Notes: generated by a model not told the origin, from the letters alone. A DNA stretch of 64,000 nt from Desulfovibrio sp. Huiquan2017 (GCF_017351175.1 NZ_JAFMPN010000005.1:62001-126000), one strand, 5' to 3'; shown: positions 32,593 to 42,840, counted from the stretch's first letter. Numbers and translations are program-made.

Positions 32593-33576
32593 CTATCTGA
32601 CTCCGAAGAACTTGGGACGAAGACGGTCCAACAGCGGGCTGAGGAGGTTCGCCACCATGATGGCGAAGGGCACGCCGTCGGGATACACCCCGTAGACGCG
32701 GATGATCACGACCATGGCCCCGACAATGAGGCCGAACACGGTCTGGGGAATCTTGCCGACCGGGCTGGAGGCCACGTCAGGGGCCAGGAAAAAGGCCCCG
32801 AACACGGTGCTGCCCGCCAGAAGGTGGAACATGGGATCGGCATAGGCCGTGGGGTCGATCATCCAGAAGGCGGTCGCCGTGCCCGCCACGCCCAGAAGGA
32901 AGCCCACCGGGATGAACAGGCGGATCCAGCGGGTGGCGAGCAGGAAAAGACCGCCCGCGGCCAGGGCCATGACCTGCGACGACCCCAGGCCGCCGAGCTG
33001 CCGCCCGACGAACAGGTCCATATAGTCGAACTGGAGGAGGCTGCTCACTCCGAAATGCATGAGCTGGTCCACGGGGCTGTTGGCCACGTAGCTCGCCAGA
33101 TTGAGGTCGATATCCATGGCCGCGGGCCAGGAGAAGCGACAGACGGCCCAGGCGACCAGCGGGGCGCAGACCGGATTGCAGCCGAAACCGCCGAACACGG
33201 TCCTTCCGAGGGCGATGGTCAGGACGCCGCCGATGGCCACCAGCCACCAGGGCGCTGTGGCCGGGAGCAGGAAGGCGAAGAGCACGCCCGCGTACAGGGC
33301 CGAGTAATTGTCAACGTCCACGTCGCGCTTCTGGAGCCGCAGACAGAGGACTTCGGTGAGCACGGCCGCGGTTCCGGCCAGGCCGATGACCGAGATCGCG
33401 CGGTAACCGTACATGACCACCGCCATGACGGCGGCCGGCAGCAGAGCCAGCAGATGGGCCTGCATCATGCCCTGGATGGTCCGCCCGCTGCGCCAGTGCG
33501 GCGGCGGCGAAACCGTCAACCGGAGCGAGACGTCGGACATGGCTTTGAGTATGGGAGGATTCATATCGTTCATCAT
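32593..33576 (-). CDS. rnfD: Rnf complex subunit D
   Basis: A 327-residue membrane protein, NqrB/RnfD family, with about nine to ten helices. The segment FGAFFLAPDVASSPVG is the usual FMN-attachment neighbourhood of the family, here with Ser where Thr is common. Forms the ion-conducting core with RnfA and RnfE. Between rnfC and rnfG. Confidence 0.93.
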   Translation of the reverse strand: MMNDMNPPILKAMSDVSLRLTVSPPPHWRSGRTIQGMMQAHLLALLPAAVMAVVMYGYRAISVIGLAGTAAVLTEVLCLRLQKRDVDVDNYSALYAGVLFAFLLPATAPWWLVAIGGVLTIALGRTVFGGFGCNPVCAPLVAWAVCRFSWPAAMDIDLNLASYVANSPVDQLMHFGVSSLLQFDYMDLFVGRQLGGLGSSQVMALAAGGLFLLATRWIRLFIPVGFLLGVAGTATAFWMIDPTAYADPMFHLLAGSTVFGAFFLAPDVASSPVGKIPQTVFGLIVGAMVVIIRVYGVYPDGVPFAIMVANLLSPLLDRLRPKFFGVR

Positions 33577-33616
33577 CCTTAGTGTTGTCGAACTTCGTGG
33601 TTGTTCCCCGTACCGG

Positions 33617-34762
33617 CTAGGCCTGGGCGTCCTGGCCCTTGGCCCTGAGCTGCGCTTTGGCGAAACGGATATATTGGAGTAACGGCCGCCTGGCGAAACA
33701 GTTGAAAGCGCACAGACCGCACTCGAAGCAACTGTTCAGGCCGTACCGCTCGGCTTCCTCGAACCGCTCGTATTCGGCGCAGCGGCTGATGAGATGAGGC
33801 TGGACCCGTGCCGGGCACTGGAGGACGCATTCCCCGCAGTTGATGCAGGCGGCGTCCTGAACCGCCGGAATGGCGTCCGAGGAGGTGATGAACAGGCCGT
33901 AGTCTGTCTTCTTCACGCCCTCGTCCAGGCTGTAGATGGCCTCGCCCCGGAACGGCCCGCCCAGGACGATGGTGTCGCCGGGATGGGTGTCGAGACCGAG
34001 GATATCCAAAAGATGCCGCACGGGCGTACCGATGGGCACGCGATAGTTGTGCCCGGCGATGGTCATCACGGTCTCGGTGATGGGCAACCCGGTCAGGACC
34101 ACCTGGCCCAAGTCATACAGATCCATGACGTTGATGACCCGGGTGCCCTCGGGGAATTCCTTGCCGGTCACGGCCCGGACCACCAGGGCGTCGAGGGAAT
34201 ATGGGTACTTGGCCCGGACCCCTACGGTCTCGGCCCCCGGAATGGAGACCGGATCGCCCTTGGGCGCGGCCAGGACGGTCCGATTGGGCGCAAGCAGCTT
34301 GCGCGCCAGGGCCAGACCGGCGGCCAACTCCTCGCGGCCGTCCCGCAGCAGTTGCTGGGCCACGGAAACGCCCGGTTCCGGATTCAGGCCGTTGATAACC
34401 AGGACCTCGGCCCTGCCCATGAGCTGAATAACATTCACGCCGAGCCCCTGCAGGACGCGCAGCAGCTCCGCACCGTTGCCCATGGAGTTCACGTCCACCG
34501 GGGAAACGGTCTCTTCGCCGCCCGTGCAGCGCAGGATCAGGCTGTGATAGTTGACGCCCGTGACCTTGCCGCCCGCGGCCGCGTGGAAGGCTCCTCCGCC
34601 GGGAGCGGGGTGTTCGGCAATAACCTCGCCCTTGGTCAGGACGCTGCCCTTCTTGGTTTTCAGCACCAGGTTGCGGACCTGGATATGCAGTTCTTCCGGA
34701 AGCGCCAGATCGCGAATGGAATTGATCAGTTCTGAATCAAGGGAATATTGTATCTTGAGCAT
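33617..34762 (-). CDS. rnfC: Rnf complex subunit C
   Basis: A 381-residue peripheral cytoplasmic subunit that holds the NADH/FMN site and two [4Fe-4S] clusters. Glycine-rich region near the N-terminus (EHPAPGGGAFH), SLBB-like middle part, cluster motifs CINCGECVLQCP and CFECGLCAFNCF near the C-terminus. Starts three bases after the cytochrome gene ends. Confidence 0.94.
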   Translation of the reverse strand: MLKIQYSLDSELINSIRDLALPEELHIQVRNLVLKTKKGSVLTKGEVIAEHPAPGGGAFHAAAGGKVTGVNYHSLILRCTGGEETVSPVDVNSMGNGAELLRVLQGLGVNVIQLMGRAEVLVINGLNPEPGVSVAQQLLRDGREELAAGLALARKLLAPNRTVLAAPKGDPVSIPGAETVGVRAKYPYSLDALVVRAVTGKEFPEGTRVINVMDLYDLGQVVLTGLPITETVMTIAGHNYRVPIGTPVRHLLDILGLDTHPGDTIVLGGPFRGEAIYSLDEGVKKTDYGLFITSSDAIPAVQDAACINCGECVLQCPARVQPHLISRCAEYERFEEAERYGLNSCFECGLCAFNCFARRPLLQYIRFAKAQLRAKGQDAQA

Positions 34763-34765
34763 GGA

Positions 34766-35245
34766 TTACCTCGCGTGGCACTGGTAGCAGGCGTCGTCGC
34801 CGAAGGGGCCGCCGTTTTCCTCGTGGCACCCCATGCACAGGGTGTGGAAGGCCTCGCCCCGGGTGGGAATGGATTCCACGTCCGGCCACTCATCCTTGGG
34901 AAGGGGGCCGGCGGGCACGCCGTCATGACAGCGCAGGCAGGCCTTCTGATCCGAAAACGCCTTGGGGTGGTTGAGACGGAATTGTTCGTCGAACTCCGCC
35001 GGATGACACGCTCCACACGGCAGATAGCTTTTCTCGCCTTCAATGCCGTCGTGGTGACAGTCTTCGCAATCGGCTCCATAGTCCTGGGCGTGCACCTGGT
35101 GGGCGAACACGACCCGCCCGCCGGTGTTGTCCAGGATGACCCGCGCCGGCACATCCTGCTTCTCCACCGGGATGGCATAGCCGATCACGGCCCCTGCAAA
35201 CAGGAGCGCCACGATCGCTGAAATGATGAAATATCGGTTCTTCAA
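34766..35245 (-). CDS. Membrane-anchored multiheme cytochrome c of the Rnf operon
   Basis: Five CxxCH haem motifs: CEDCH, CGACH, CLRCH, CMGCH and CYQCH. An N-terminal membrane segment (YFIISAIVALLFAGAVIGYA) anchors it facing the periplasm. In sulfate reducers an equivalent cytochrome precedes rnfC and connects the Rnf complex to the periplasmic cytochrome c3 pool. The start is uncertain: the frame goes back to 35326, but a TTG at 35245, nine bases after GAGG, gives a normal signal-anchor. 159 residues with this start. Confidence 0.85.
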   Translation of the reverse strand: MKNRYFIISAIVALLFAGAVIGYAIPVEKQDVPARVILDNTGGRVVFAHQVHAQDYGADCEDCHHDGIEGEKSYLPCGACHPAEFDEQFRLNHPKAFSDQKACLRCHDGVPAGPLPKDEWPDVESIPTRGEAFHTLCMGCHEENGGPFGDDACYQCHAR

Positions 35246-35880
35246 CTGGTCAATCCTCGCTCGGATAAGGGTTTTACACACACGGGAGGTACTCCCGTCT
35301 TTTTGGGCGCCCGGCCTCATTCCCACGTTCCGATTGATTAGTCAATCAGTAATAAAGGAAGCAGAAAGCATGCCATTTAAGACGCATTACCCCAACTAGA
35401 TAAAATAGTTACAACATATTAATATAATGACTGAAATAATAGCAAACGAGACAGCGTGTCCAGCCAGGGAATCATGCAAGCCCCCCGAACCTGTCAGCCC
35501 AGATCTCGCAAAGTATACTTTTGCGGTATGGATTTTAGCAGAAACTGGGCGTATCCCGCCTCTACCCGTCAGCGGTTATTCAGAAGATCCTCCTTTGAAA
35601 TTAATATGTTCTATTTAACAACAACGCAATAAACTCGCCATTACAGGGGCATTCCCCCACATCTCGCAACCCGGTGAATCGCGCAAAATCGACGCCACCC
35701 CCCTTTTGCGCGAACAAACCGGGAAGATTTCCCCCGGCCACCACTTTTATCCAATATTTTAGATGGGCGCTCACTGTCCCAAAAGATAAACCGGGACGAT
35801 TCCGGCGGAGCGTTGTCCAGGTCACGCACCAACGACACGAAACGCCGTTCGCGCGCGCACTCGAGCGGCCGCAAAGGCCG
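35246..35880. other. Intergenic region upstream of the rnf operon
   Basis: About 630 bases. Hairpin ACGGGAG-GTA-CTCCCGT (35282-35298) lies in the rnf leader; GATTGA-TTAG-TCAATC (35332-35347) could be an operator. A 63-codon plus-strand ORF at 35427-35618 lacks a ribosome site and is not called. The rnf promoter should lie here. Confidence 0.4.
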
Positions 35881-36921
35881 TCAGCTCGGCATTTGCGGTT
35901 TGTTCAGGACGACCAGAAGGAATTCGGCCAGATGTTGGGCGGTATTGATGAAGCTCATAACCTGAAAGTAGCGGCGCACCTCGAACCGTTCGATGACGCC
36001 TTCTTCGCGCAATTCGATGAATCGCTTCTCCACTTCGTCCACGGCCTTGGCCAGGGGGTGGGGGTCGTAATGGGCGCCCCGTCCGATGGCTCGCAGTGCC
36101 TGCGCTATATTCTCGGCCAACTGGGTGAGTTCCGGAGCCATGATGATGTCGAAACCATCGCCCTCCACCTCGTTGAGCAGGCTGGGCGTGGACTGAAGCC
36201 GCTCCACCACCGAATTGAGCGTGTTGACCTGCACGGCGAGCAAATCCATGTCGTCGCGGAAGACCCGCCTCTCGGTGGAATAGATTTTGTTGTACAGCAC
36301 CCGGTTGGCCTGGACCTCGCGGGCCAGGTCGAAGAACAGGTCCGGATCGGTCTTCCGCTGGCGATGAAGAAAGTTGCCCATGAGCAGCAAAACGTTGTCC
36401 GCCACCTGGTCATATTGGTCGCTCAACCGTCCGAGAAGCGCCGAGGTGGTCCGGTTGGGCCAGACCGCCACCGAAACCAGGAAGGCGCAAAGCACGCCGA
36501 TACCGATCTCAGCCACTCGGAACAGGGTGAATTCGATACGGTGCTCCGCCCCCAGGCTGGTCAGAAAAACAATGGACATGGTGATGGCCGCCATGCGGTA
36601 GCGCACATCGTAGCGCGTCAGGTAGGCGCAGATGCCCGTGCCCAGAAAGATGGCCACCAGGGTGAAACCATGGGTGGGCGGAAAAATGAGGATCATCAGG
36701 ATGCCCATGCCCGCGCCGATGGCGGTGCCGGTGAACCGGTACAGGCTCATCTGGATGGAGTCGGCCACATGCATCTGCATGACAATGACCGTGGTGATGA
36801 CCGCCCAATAGCCATAAGGCATGCCTATCCAGCCTGCGGCCGCATAGGCCAGGACGCTGGCCAGGCCGACCTTGAGTCCGTGCCGAACGTGACTGCTGAT
36901 ATTTTCCGCGTTGAAAGCCAT
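35881..36921 (-). CDS. FUSC/aromatic-acid-exporter-type membrane protein
   Basis: A 346-residue protein. The N-terminal half has about six membrane helices (GLKVGLASVLAYAAAGWIG, YGYWAVITTVIVMQ); the C-terminal half is a helical cytoplasmic domain. This arrangement matches the FUSC/ArAE family (proteins related to YccS, AaeB), which export aromatic carboxylates or other compounds. The ATG at 36921 is preferred over the upstream start at 36999, which reads non-native residues. Substrate unknown. Confidence 0.8.
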   Translation of the reverse strand: MAFNAENISSHVRHGLKVGLASVLAYAAAGWIGMPYGYWAVITTVIVMQMHVADSIQMSLYRFTGTAIGAGMGILMILIFPPTHGFTLVAIFLGTGICAYLTRYDVRYRMAAITMSIVFLTSLGAEHRIEFTLFRVAEIGIGVLCAFLVSVAVWPNRTTSALLGRLSDQYDQVADNVLLLMGNFLHRQRKTDPDLFFDLAREVQANRVLYNKIYSTERRVFRDDMDLLAVQVNTLNSVVERLQSTPSLLNEVEGDGFDIIMAPELTQLAENIAQALRAIGRGAHYDPHPLAKAVDEVEKRFIELREEGVIERFEVRRYFQVMSFINTAQHLAEFLLVVLNKPQMPS

Positions 36922-37051
36922 TCCGTGCCTTGTGGGGTGATTGTATGTCGACCATATCCGAATGAACGGACAGGTCAACGCCGTCCGGCCCTTTCGCATA
37001 AGGACCGGGTCGGGTCAACCCCGAAGTTTCACACCGGAACGGTTGGAGGAC

Positions 37052-38398
37052 CTATTCGCCCGGCTTGGCCATCCCTTCGAAGCGCTTGAGCTTTTCGCGC
37101 AGTGTCTTGCGATTGATACCGAGGATTTCGGCCGCCCGGGTTTTGTTGTCCCCGGTCATGACCAGGACGTTACGGATGTGTTCGAGCTCGACCTCCTCCA
37201 GCGTACGGTTGACGCTGCCCTCGCGCGGCAGGCTGAAGCGCATGGCTTCGGGCAGGTCGGTGACCCCGATGGTGTCGTGGTCCACAATGACCACCAGCCG
37301 CTGGATAAGGTTTTCAAGTTCGCGGACGTTGCCGGGCCAGTCGTAGCGCCGCAAGGCCTGCAGGGCTTCATCCGAGATGGTCGGCGGCACGCGGTGCATG
37401 CCCTTGGAGAACTCGGCCAGGAAATGGTTGATGAGTACGAGCAGATCGTCCCCGCGTTCGGAAAGGGGCGGCACGTGGATATCAATGACGTTGATCCGGT
37501 AAAAGAGGTCTTCGCGGAATGTCCCCTCGTCCACCATACGCCGCAAGTCCTTGTGGGTGGCGGCCAGGATGCGCACGTCCACGGTCTTGCCGATGCTCGA
37601 CCCCACTTTGCAGAATTCTTTGGACTGGAGAACCCGCAGGAGCTTGGCCTGCATGGTCGGGCTGGCGTCGCCGATCTCGTCCAGGAAAATGGACCCGCCG
37701 TTGGCTACCTCGAAAAAGCCCGCCCGGGATTCCTTGGCCCCGGTGAAGGCCCCCTTGACGTGACCGAACAGTTCGCTTTCCACCAGGCTGTCCGGGATGG
37801 CCGTGCAGTTGACCGGCACGAACGACGCGGTCCGACGGTCGCTGTTGTAGTGCACGGCCCGGGCCACCAGCTCCTTGCCGGTGCCGGAATCGCCGCTGAT
37901 GAGCACATTGGCGTCCGAGGCCGAAGCCTTGCCGATGCGCTGAAAGACGTGCTCCAGCTCGGGCGAGGTGCCGATAATCCCGAAATTGTCCGGCGGCGTG
38001 TCGGCCGATGACAGCACCCGCCTGCGCTGCAGCCGCTCCACGATGCGCCCCACCGAGGAAAGCAGCTCTTCGGTGGTGAACGGCTTGGCCAAATATTCCC
38101 CGGCTCCGTCCTTGATGGCCTCCACCGCTCCGGGGATGGAGGGATAGCCGGTGATCATCATGATTTCCACATCCGGCAGGTTGGCCCGCACGTGTCTGAT
38201 CAGGTCCAGCCCCGAGGCCACGGGCATGCGGTAGTCGGTGATGACCAGGTCGATGGCCTGGTCTTCGAGCAGGGCCACGGCCTCATCCACCCGGCCGCAG
38301 GTGAAGACGTCGTATCCGGCGGGCACAAGATTGCGCTTGAGCACCTCCAGAGTCGATTTACTGTCGTCCACGGCCAATATGCGGATATTCCTGCTCAT
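37052..38398 (-). CDS. NtrC-family sigma-54-dependent response regulator
   Basis: A 448-residue regulator with receiver (about 1-120, phospho-Asp in LVITDYRMP), AAA+ domain with Walker A GDSGTGKE and the sigma-54-contact motif GAFTGA, and a Fis-type C-terminal helix-turn-helix (KTRAAEILGINRKTLREKL). Four-base overlap with the upstream kinase gene, so the two form a pair. Its targets are unknown; two sigma-54 promoters in this window are candidates. Confidence 0.93.
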   Translation of the reverse strand: MSRNIRILAVDDSKSTLEVLKRNLVPAGYDVFTCGRVDEAVALLEDQAIDLVITDYRMPVASGLDLIRHVRANLPDVEIMMITGYPSIPGAVEAIKDGAGEYLAKPFTTEELLSSVGRIVERLQRRRVLSSADTPPDNFGIIGTSPELEHVFQRIGKASASDANVLISGDSGTGKELVARAVHYNSDRRTASFVPVNCTAIPDSLVESELFGHVKGAFTGAKESRAGFFEVANGGSIFLDEIGDASPTMQAKLLRVLQSKEFCKVGSSIGKTVDVRILAATHKDLRRMVDEGTFREDLFYRINVIDIHVPPLSERGDDLLVLINHFLAEFSKGMHRVPPTISDEALQALRRYDWPGNVRELENLIQRLVVIVDHDTIGVTDLPEAMRFSLPREGSVNRTLEEVELEHIRNVLVMTGDNKTRAAEILGINRKTLREKLKRFEGMAKPGE

Positions 38399-39885
38399 GC
38401 CCCATCATCCTCCGGGTCGCGCAGATGGCAGGGAAAGCCGACTTCCACCCGGGTCCCCTCCTCCGGCGAACTTTCCACCTGAATGAATCCCCCGTGGGCC
38501 TTGACGATGCCATGTATCACGGACAGCCCCAGGCCCGACCCCTTGTCCACGTCCTTGGTGGTGAAAAACGGGGTGAAAATCATCTTAAGCACGTCCGGGG
38601 TCATGCCCGGCCCGGTATCTTCGACCACCAGATAGGCATCGCTCTCGTGATTGATGGTCCGGATGGTCACGGTGCCGCCGTTGACCATGGCCTGGATGGC
38701 GTTGACCACCAGGTTGACCACTACCTGCTTCATGTGCTGCGGGTCGGCCAGGATCTTCGGAAGGGTGCGATCGAAGTCGCGAACGATCTCGATGTCGTTG
38801 CGCCGGGCCCCGGACTCGGTGATGCGCAGGGCCTGCTCCACGGTTTCGTTGAAATCGATGAACGTCGGCTGGGGCGGCAACTGGCGCCCGAAGAACATGA
38901 GCTTGCGAATGATTTCCCGGGCGTGCAGCGAAGAGTCCACGATGTTGTTCAGGTCCGTGGCCACCTGGGTGGGCAGGTTCGGGGTCTGGAGGGCAAGTTC
39001 GGCAAACCCGAGGATATTGGCCAGGGGTTCGTTGATCTCATGGGCGACCCCGGCCGAGAATTGGCCGATCTTGGCCAGCCTGTCGGATTGCCGCAGTTGA
39101 CGTTCGAGTTCCTGCTTGGCCAGGCGGGTTTCCCGCTTGGACACGAGAATGACCACCTGCTGGACCACGGTGGTAAACAGATCGCACTCGTCCTCCAGAA
39201 AACCGGGCCGAGCCGCGTCGTCACGCACGGCCACACTGAGCGACCCCCGCTTCTCGTTGTTGACGACGAGATCGGACTTGAGCATATGGCCGCTCTCCTC
39301 GAAGCCGGGAGTCTGAAAGATCTTATGCCCGAGCCGAAGCCGTGCGTAGGTCATCTCGGGGTTCTGAAAGGCCGCCGGAAGGAGCTCGACCACCTGGTTC
39401 AGGAGATCGTCCATGGACCGGTGAATCTCACCCATGAGCTGGCTCAGGGAATAGAGACAACTGAGTTCCTTGTTGCGCTCAAGCAGGGTGAACCGCTCGC
39501 GCAACAACCCCTTTTCGCGCAGGACCAGGTCGGTCACGTCCTGGCCAACACACAGCAGGCTGACCACCTCGCCGTTGGAATCGGTCAGCGGCTTGAGATT
39601 CCAGTTGACGTAGACCGTGTCGCCGTCCTTGGCCCGGATGCGCCCGGCAAAGGCGGTCACGCCCTGGCCGTGGGCCCCTTCGAGCAGGGCCCGGCGGGCC
39701 ATTTCCCGCTCATCCCGGGGAATGAAGACCTCGAACCAGTCGCGGCCCGCCAGTTCCTGGAGGTGATAGCCGGAGAGGTGTTCCAGCTCGGAGTTGCCGT
39801 GGATGATCCCCCCGTCCAGGTCGAGCGAGACCACGATGCCGTGGGTCAACTCCATGACGGTGTCGTAATAGTTCTGGAGATTCAT
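38395..39885 (-). CDS. PAS-domain sensor histidine kinase
   Basis: A 496-residue soluble kinase: PAS domain (about 5-115, GIVVSLDLDGGIIHGNSELEHLSGY), a GAF-like region (about 150-255), HisKA with GVAHEINEPLANILGF (His near 280), and HATPase with VVNLVVNAIQAM and VVEDTGPGM. The ATG at 39885 follows GAGGAAGC; an upstream start at 39918 is less likely. Partner of the NtrC-type regulator that follows. Confidence 0.9.
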   Translation of the reverse strand: MNLQNYYDTVMELTHGIVVSLDLDGGIIHGNSELEHLSGYHLQELAGRDWFEVFIPRDEREMARRALLEGAHGQGVTAFAGRIRAKDGDTVYVNWNLKPLTDSNGEVVSLLCVGQDVTDLVLREKGLLRERFTLLERNKELSCLYSLSQLMGEIHRSMDDLLNQVVELLPAAFQNPEMTYARLRLGHKIFQTPGFEESGHMLKSDLVVNNEKRGSLSVAVRDDAARPGFLEDECDLFTTVVQQVVILVSKRETRLAKQELERQLRQSDRLAKIGQFSAGVAHEINEPLANILGFAELALQTPNLPTQVATDLNNIVDSSLHAREIIRKLMFFGRQLPPQPTFIDFNETVEQALRITESGARRNDIEIVRDFDRTLPKILADPQHMKQVVVNLVVNAIQAMVNGGTVTIRTINHESDAYLVVEDTGPGMTPDVLKMIFTPFFTTKDVDKGSGLGLSVIHGIVKAHGGFIQVESSPEEGTRVEVGFPCHLRDPEDDGA

Positions 39886-40018
39886 GCACGCTTCCTCATT
39901 TGAAGAAAATACAATCATTTCGGCCAGGAGTAAATCCCCTCATGGATGAATGCGCGATCCGGCGGCCAAGAAAGCCGCCGGACCACGCGGGGCTAGGGTA
40001 TGCTGCGCATTCCGAGGT

Positions 40019-40705
40019 CTAGTGACTGAGCTTGAGCCCCCACCCTTCGAAGACGAAGAGGATGGCGAAGCCGTACCACAAGGTATAAGCCACATAGAAG
40101 ACCAGGGAGAAGATCACCAGACCGATATCGTCGCTGATGTGCTGGGCCTCCACCTTGTAATAATTATAGGACGCCTCAATAGCCTTGGTCCGGACCGTGT
40201 CCACGACCTTGGCGGACTCGAACATGCTCTGCTTGTTCAGGGACTTGCTCATGAGCTTGAGGGATGTCCACCAGTTGAACAGGGAACGGCGCGGAGCTAT
40301 GCCGTACTTGGTCTGCATGGCGTCGCCGTTGTTGTCGTACATAAGCTTGGCGTCGTCCAGACTCGCCCCCAGGATTGTCCCCAGGGAACCGGTCACGCGC
40401 AGGGCCGGGCCGTCCACCGAAGCCGTCGCACCGGCCTTGGTGAACAGTTGGGCGGATTGCAGGGCCTCGGCATCGGTGCCGTAGGTCAGGTTCAGATCCA
40501 CATCCTTGTCGTTGTAGGGAGCGACATCGGTCTTCAACGCACCCGAGTAGTCAATGGACCCCTTCGAGATGGAATTGTACAAATTGTCCAGGAACTGCAT
40601 GGCGTTGTGCCCATGGTAGATAGGCTGGAACATCATGAACAGGACCACGAAGAAGACGGCCAGCAGGCTGAAGCCCGTATAGAATTCCTTTTTGTTGTAG
40701 ATCAT
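40019..40705 (-). CDS. Membrane protein next to TauE-type exporter, unknown
   Basis: A 228-residue protein with an N-terminal helix (about 10-27), a large outside domain, and a C-terminal hydrophobic pair (about 188-215). No family recognised; it starts four bases after the TauE-like gene ends, so it probably works with it. Confidence 0.75.
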   Translation of the reverse strand: MIYNKKEFYTGFSLLAVFFVVLFMMFQPIYHGHNAMQFLDNLYNSISKGSIDYSGALKTDVAPYNDKDVDLNLTYGTDAEALQSAQLFTKAGATASVDGPALRVTGSLGTILGASLDDAKLMYDNNGDAMQTKYGIAPRRSLFNWWTSLKLMSKSLNKQSMFESAKVVDTVRTKAIEASYNYYKVEAQHISDDIGLVIFSLVFYVAYTLWYGFAILFVFEGWGLKLSH

Positions 40706-40709
40706 GGCC

Positions 40710-41984
40710 TTAAGCCTCCTTTCTCTTGAGCTTGGAAATGTTCATCAGGAAGGTCCCCACCACCCAGACGGAGAATCCGCCGATGACGATGAAGAACGCC
40801 CAGATGCCGATGGTATTGAGCACGGCTCCGGTCCCCGGCGAGAGCGAGATGATCTCCATTTCGGCCAGCTTGCTCGGCAGGGCGAATATCCGGTTCATGA
40901 AACCGGCCAACACGGCCATGGCGTAGAAGCCCCGGATGGTGATGCCGGGCACGATCTTGGTCACCAGGGCGCCGATCTGGATGCCCAGCAGGGAACCGAT
41001 GAGCATGCCCATGGCCAGGGTGTAGAAGATGAAGCCGTAGATGGCGTACTGGGTGATGGACGCGAAGCCCGCCGTGAACACGATCTGGAATATGTCGGTG
41101 CCCACCGTGGTCATGGAGGAGACGCCGAGCACGTAAACGAAGATCGGGAAGGTCAGGAAGCCGCCGCCGACACCCATGATGCCCGCGGCCAGGCCGACCA
41201 GAGCGCCGGACATGACCAGGAATATCCAGGAGATTTGACGGCCTCCGGCCACCAGGTCCTGGTCGAACTTGATCATGGGCGGGCACTTGACGTCCTGCAG
41301 GTTACGACACAGGGCGCCGATCTCGACCCCTTCGCCGCCGTGGGCGTCGCCGCCCTTCTCCGCCTTGCGCGAGCGCAGGAAGTCGGCCAGGGCGTAAAAG
41401 CCCAGGAAGCCAAGCATCAGGGAGTACACGGTGGTGATGAAGGCGTCGCTCAAGATCGGGTTGATCTCGTACAGCACGCGGTTGATCACGCCGCCCGCTG
41501 TGGCTCCGAGCACGGCACCCACCAGGAAGACGACGGCCAGGGACACGGACACGTTGCCCAGCTTGCGGTGGATGACGCTGCCCATGATCGCCTTGGCGAA
41601 GATGTGGAACAGGTCGGTGCCCACGGCCAGGATGCCCTTGATGCCTGCGGACATGAGCGCCGGGGCGATGATGAAACCGCCGCCCGCGCCGATGCAGCCG
41701 GTAATCAGGCCCGCGCCCACACCGATGGCGATGGAAACCAGAAAGATGCCCAGGCTGTAGAAAGCCGGGCTGTATGCCTTTTTGCCGCCGAGCAGGTGCG
41801 GCAGGGCCGGCCCGATGTCGTCGGCGAAGGCCACGCCGATCAAAATGATGGGAATGATCATCAGTCCGATGAGCAGCAATTTCTTGCGGCTACTCACGAT
41901 GGACTTGGCGTTTTCGATCTCCCACTGGGCAAGGGCTCCGGCCCCCGCCATCATGAATCTACCCCATTGGCTGAAAAATCGCAT
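40710..41984 (-). CDS. TauE/SafE-family sulfite/sulfonate exporter
   Basis: A 424-residue integral membrane protein with two repeats of the TauE/SafE fold: GAGLITGCIGAGGGFIIAPALM and AAGIMGVGGGFLTFPIF. The family exports sulfite, sulfoacetate or related anions. It has an extra N-terminal cytoplasmic helix and a central loop. Located 60 bases after three receiver genes, probably in one transcript controlled by the kinase at 43265. In a sulfate reducer, sulfite or sulfonate export is plausible. Confidence 0.88.
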   Translation of the reverse strand: MRFFSQWGRFMMAGAGALAQWEIENAKSIVSSRKKLLLIGLMIIPIILIGVAFADDIGPALPHLLGGKKAYSPAFYSLGIFLVSIAIGVGAGLITGCIGAGGGFIIAPALMSAGIKGILAVGTDLFHIFAKAIMGSVIHRKLGNVSVSLAVVFLVGAVLGATAGGVINRVLYEINPILSDAFITTVYSLMLGFLGFYALADFLRSRKAEKGGDAHGGEGVEIGALCRNLQDVKCPPMIKFDQDLVAGGRQISWIFLVMSGALVGLAAGIMGVGGGFLTFPIFVYVLGVSSMTTVGTDIFQIVFTAGFASITQYAIYGFIFYTLAMGMLIGSLLGIQIGALVTKIVPGITIRGFYAMAVLAGFMNRIFALPSKLAEMEIISLSPGTGAVLNTIGIWAFFIVIGGFSVWVVGTFLMNISKLKRKEA

Positions 41985-42044
41985 GATTATCCTCGCTTCC
42001 TCTTGTTTTGTTCAACCCGTCCGAAGCACCCACCCTCGGGCCGA

Positions 42045-42428
42045 TCACTTCGAATTGCTTCTCTTCCTCATGGCCGCATCTTCTATTTTGCGAACCAGCT
42101 CCTCCAGATCCGCCGGCTTCAGGAGGTAATCGAACGCCCCCATGGCCAAACTGGAAATGACGATGTCCGTATTGGCGTGGGCGGTCAGCATGACCACCTC
42201 CACCTCGGGATGACGCCGCTTGATGGCGCTCAGGGTCTTGATCCCGTCCATGCCCGCCATCTTGATGTCGAGCAGGACCACGTCAAAGGGACTAGAGGCC
42301 ATGATCTCAAGGGCCTGAGCCCCGCCGCCCGCGGTCATTACGGACACCCCCCTCCGGCCTAGACGCTTGGCCAGGGCATCGGTGTACCCGGCCTCGTCGT
42401 CGATGAGCAGTACCCTGACGTCGTTCAT
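42045..42428 (-). CDS. Stand-alone receiver protein 1
   Basis: A 127-residue single receiver domain: acidic LLIDDEA, phospho-Asp in VVLLDIKMAGMDG, Thr in MLTAHA, Lys in LLKPAD. No output domain. Overlaps receiver 2 by four bases. Confidence 0.92.
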   Translation of the reverse strand: MNDVRVLLIDDEAGYTDALAKRLGRRGVSVMTAGGGAQALEIMASSPFDVVLLDIKMAGMDGIKTLSAIKRRHPEVEVVMLTAHANTDIVISSLAMGAFDYLLKPADLEELVRKIEDAAMRKRSNSK

Positions 42429-42835
42429 GCCCGTACGCTCCCGGCCCCCAGTTCGAGTGCCTTGGTGAGCAATCGGTCAAATTCCACGGGCTTGGAGAGA
42501 TAGCCCGCCGCACCGAGCTTGATGCACTCGTCGCGGGCCTCCTCGCTGCCGTGGCCGGTCAGCATGAGCACCGGCATGTCCGGGGCCATCAGCCGGAACA
42601 CCTTGAGAATCTCGATCCCGCTCATGCCCTGGAGCTTGAGATCCACGATGGCCACGTCGAACTCCTCGCGGCGAAGCAGCCGCACCGCTTCATCGCCGCT
42701 CGCGGCCGACGCCGCTTCCACGCCGCGCCGACGCATGCGCTTGCACAGGACCTCGGCGAACCCGGTCTCATCGTCCACGATGAGCAAACGCACGTCCCGG
42801 CCCGCGCCGCCGGCTGTGTCCACGGTCCTGTCCAC
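42425..42835 (-). CDS. Stand-alone receiver protein 2
   Basis: A 136-residue receiver: LLIVDDE, AIVDLKLQGMSG, MLTGHG, LSKPVE. No output domain. Same operon as its neighbours. Confidence 0.92.
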   Translation of the reverse strand: MDRTVDTAGGAGRDVRLLIVDDETGFAEVLCKRMRRRGVEAASAASGDEAVRLLRREEFDVAIVDLKLQGMSGIEILKVFRLMAPDMPVLMLTGHGSEEARDECIKLGAAGYLSKPVEFDRLLTKALELGAGSVRA

Positions 42836-42840
42836 GCCGC

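Noticed and set aside
35427-35618. 63-codon plus-strand ORF upstream of the rnf operon
   Set aside because: No ribosome site, unremarkable composition, and it lies where the rnf promoter should be.
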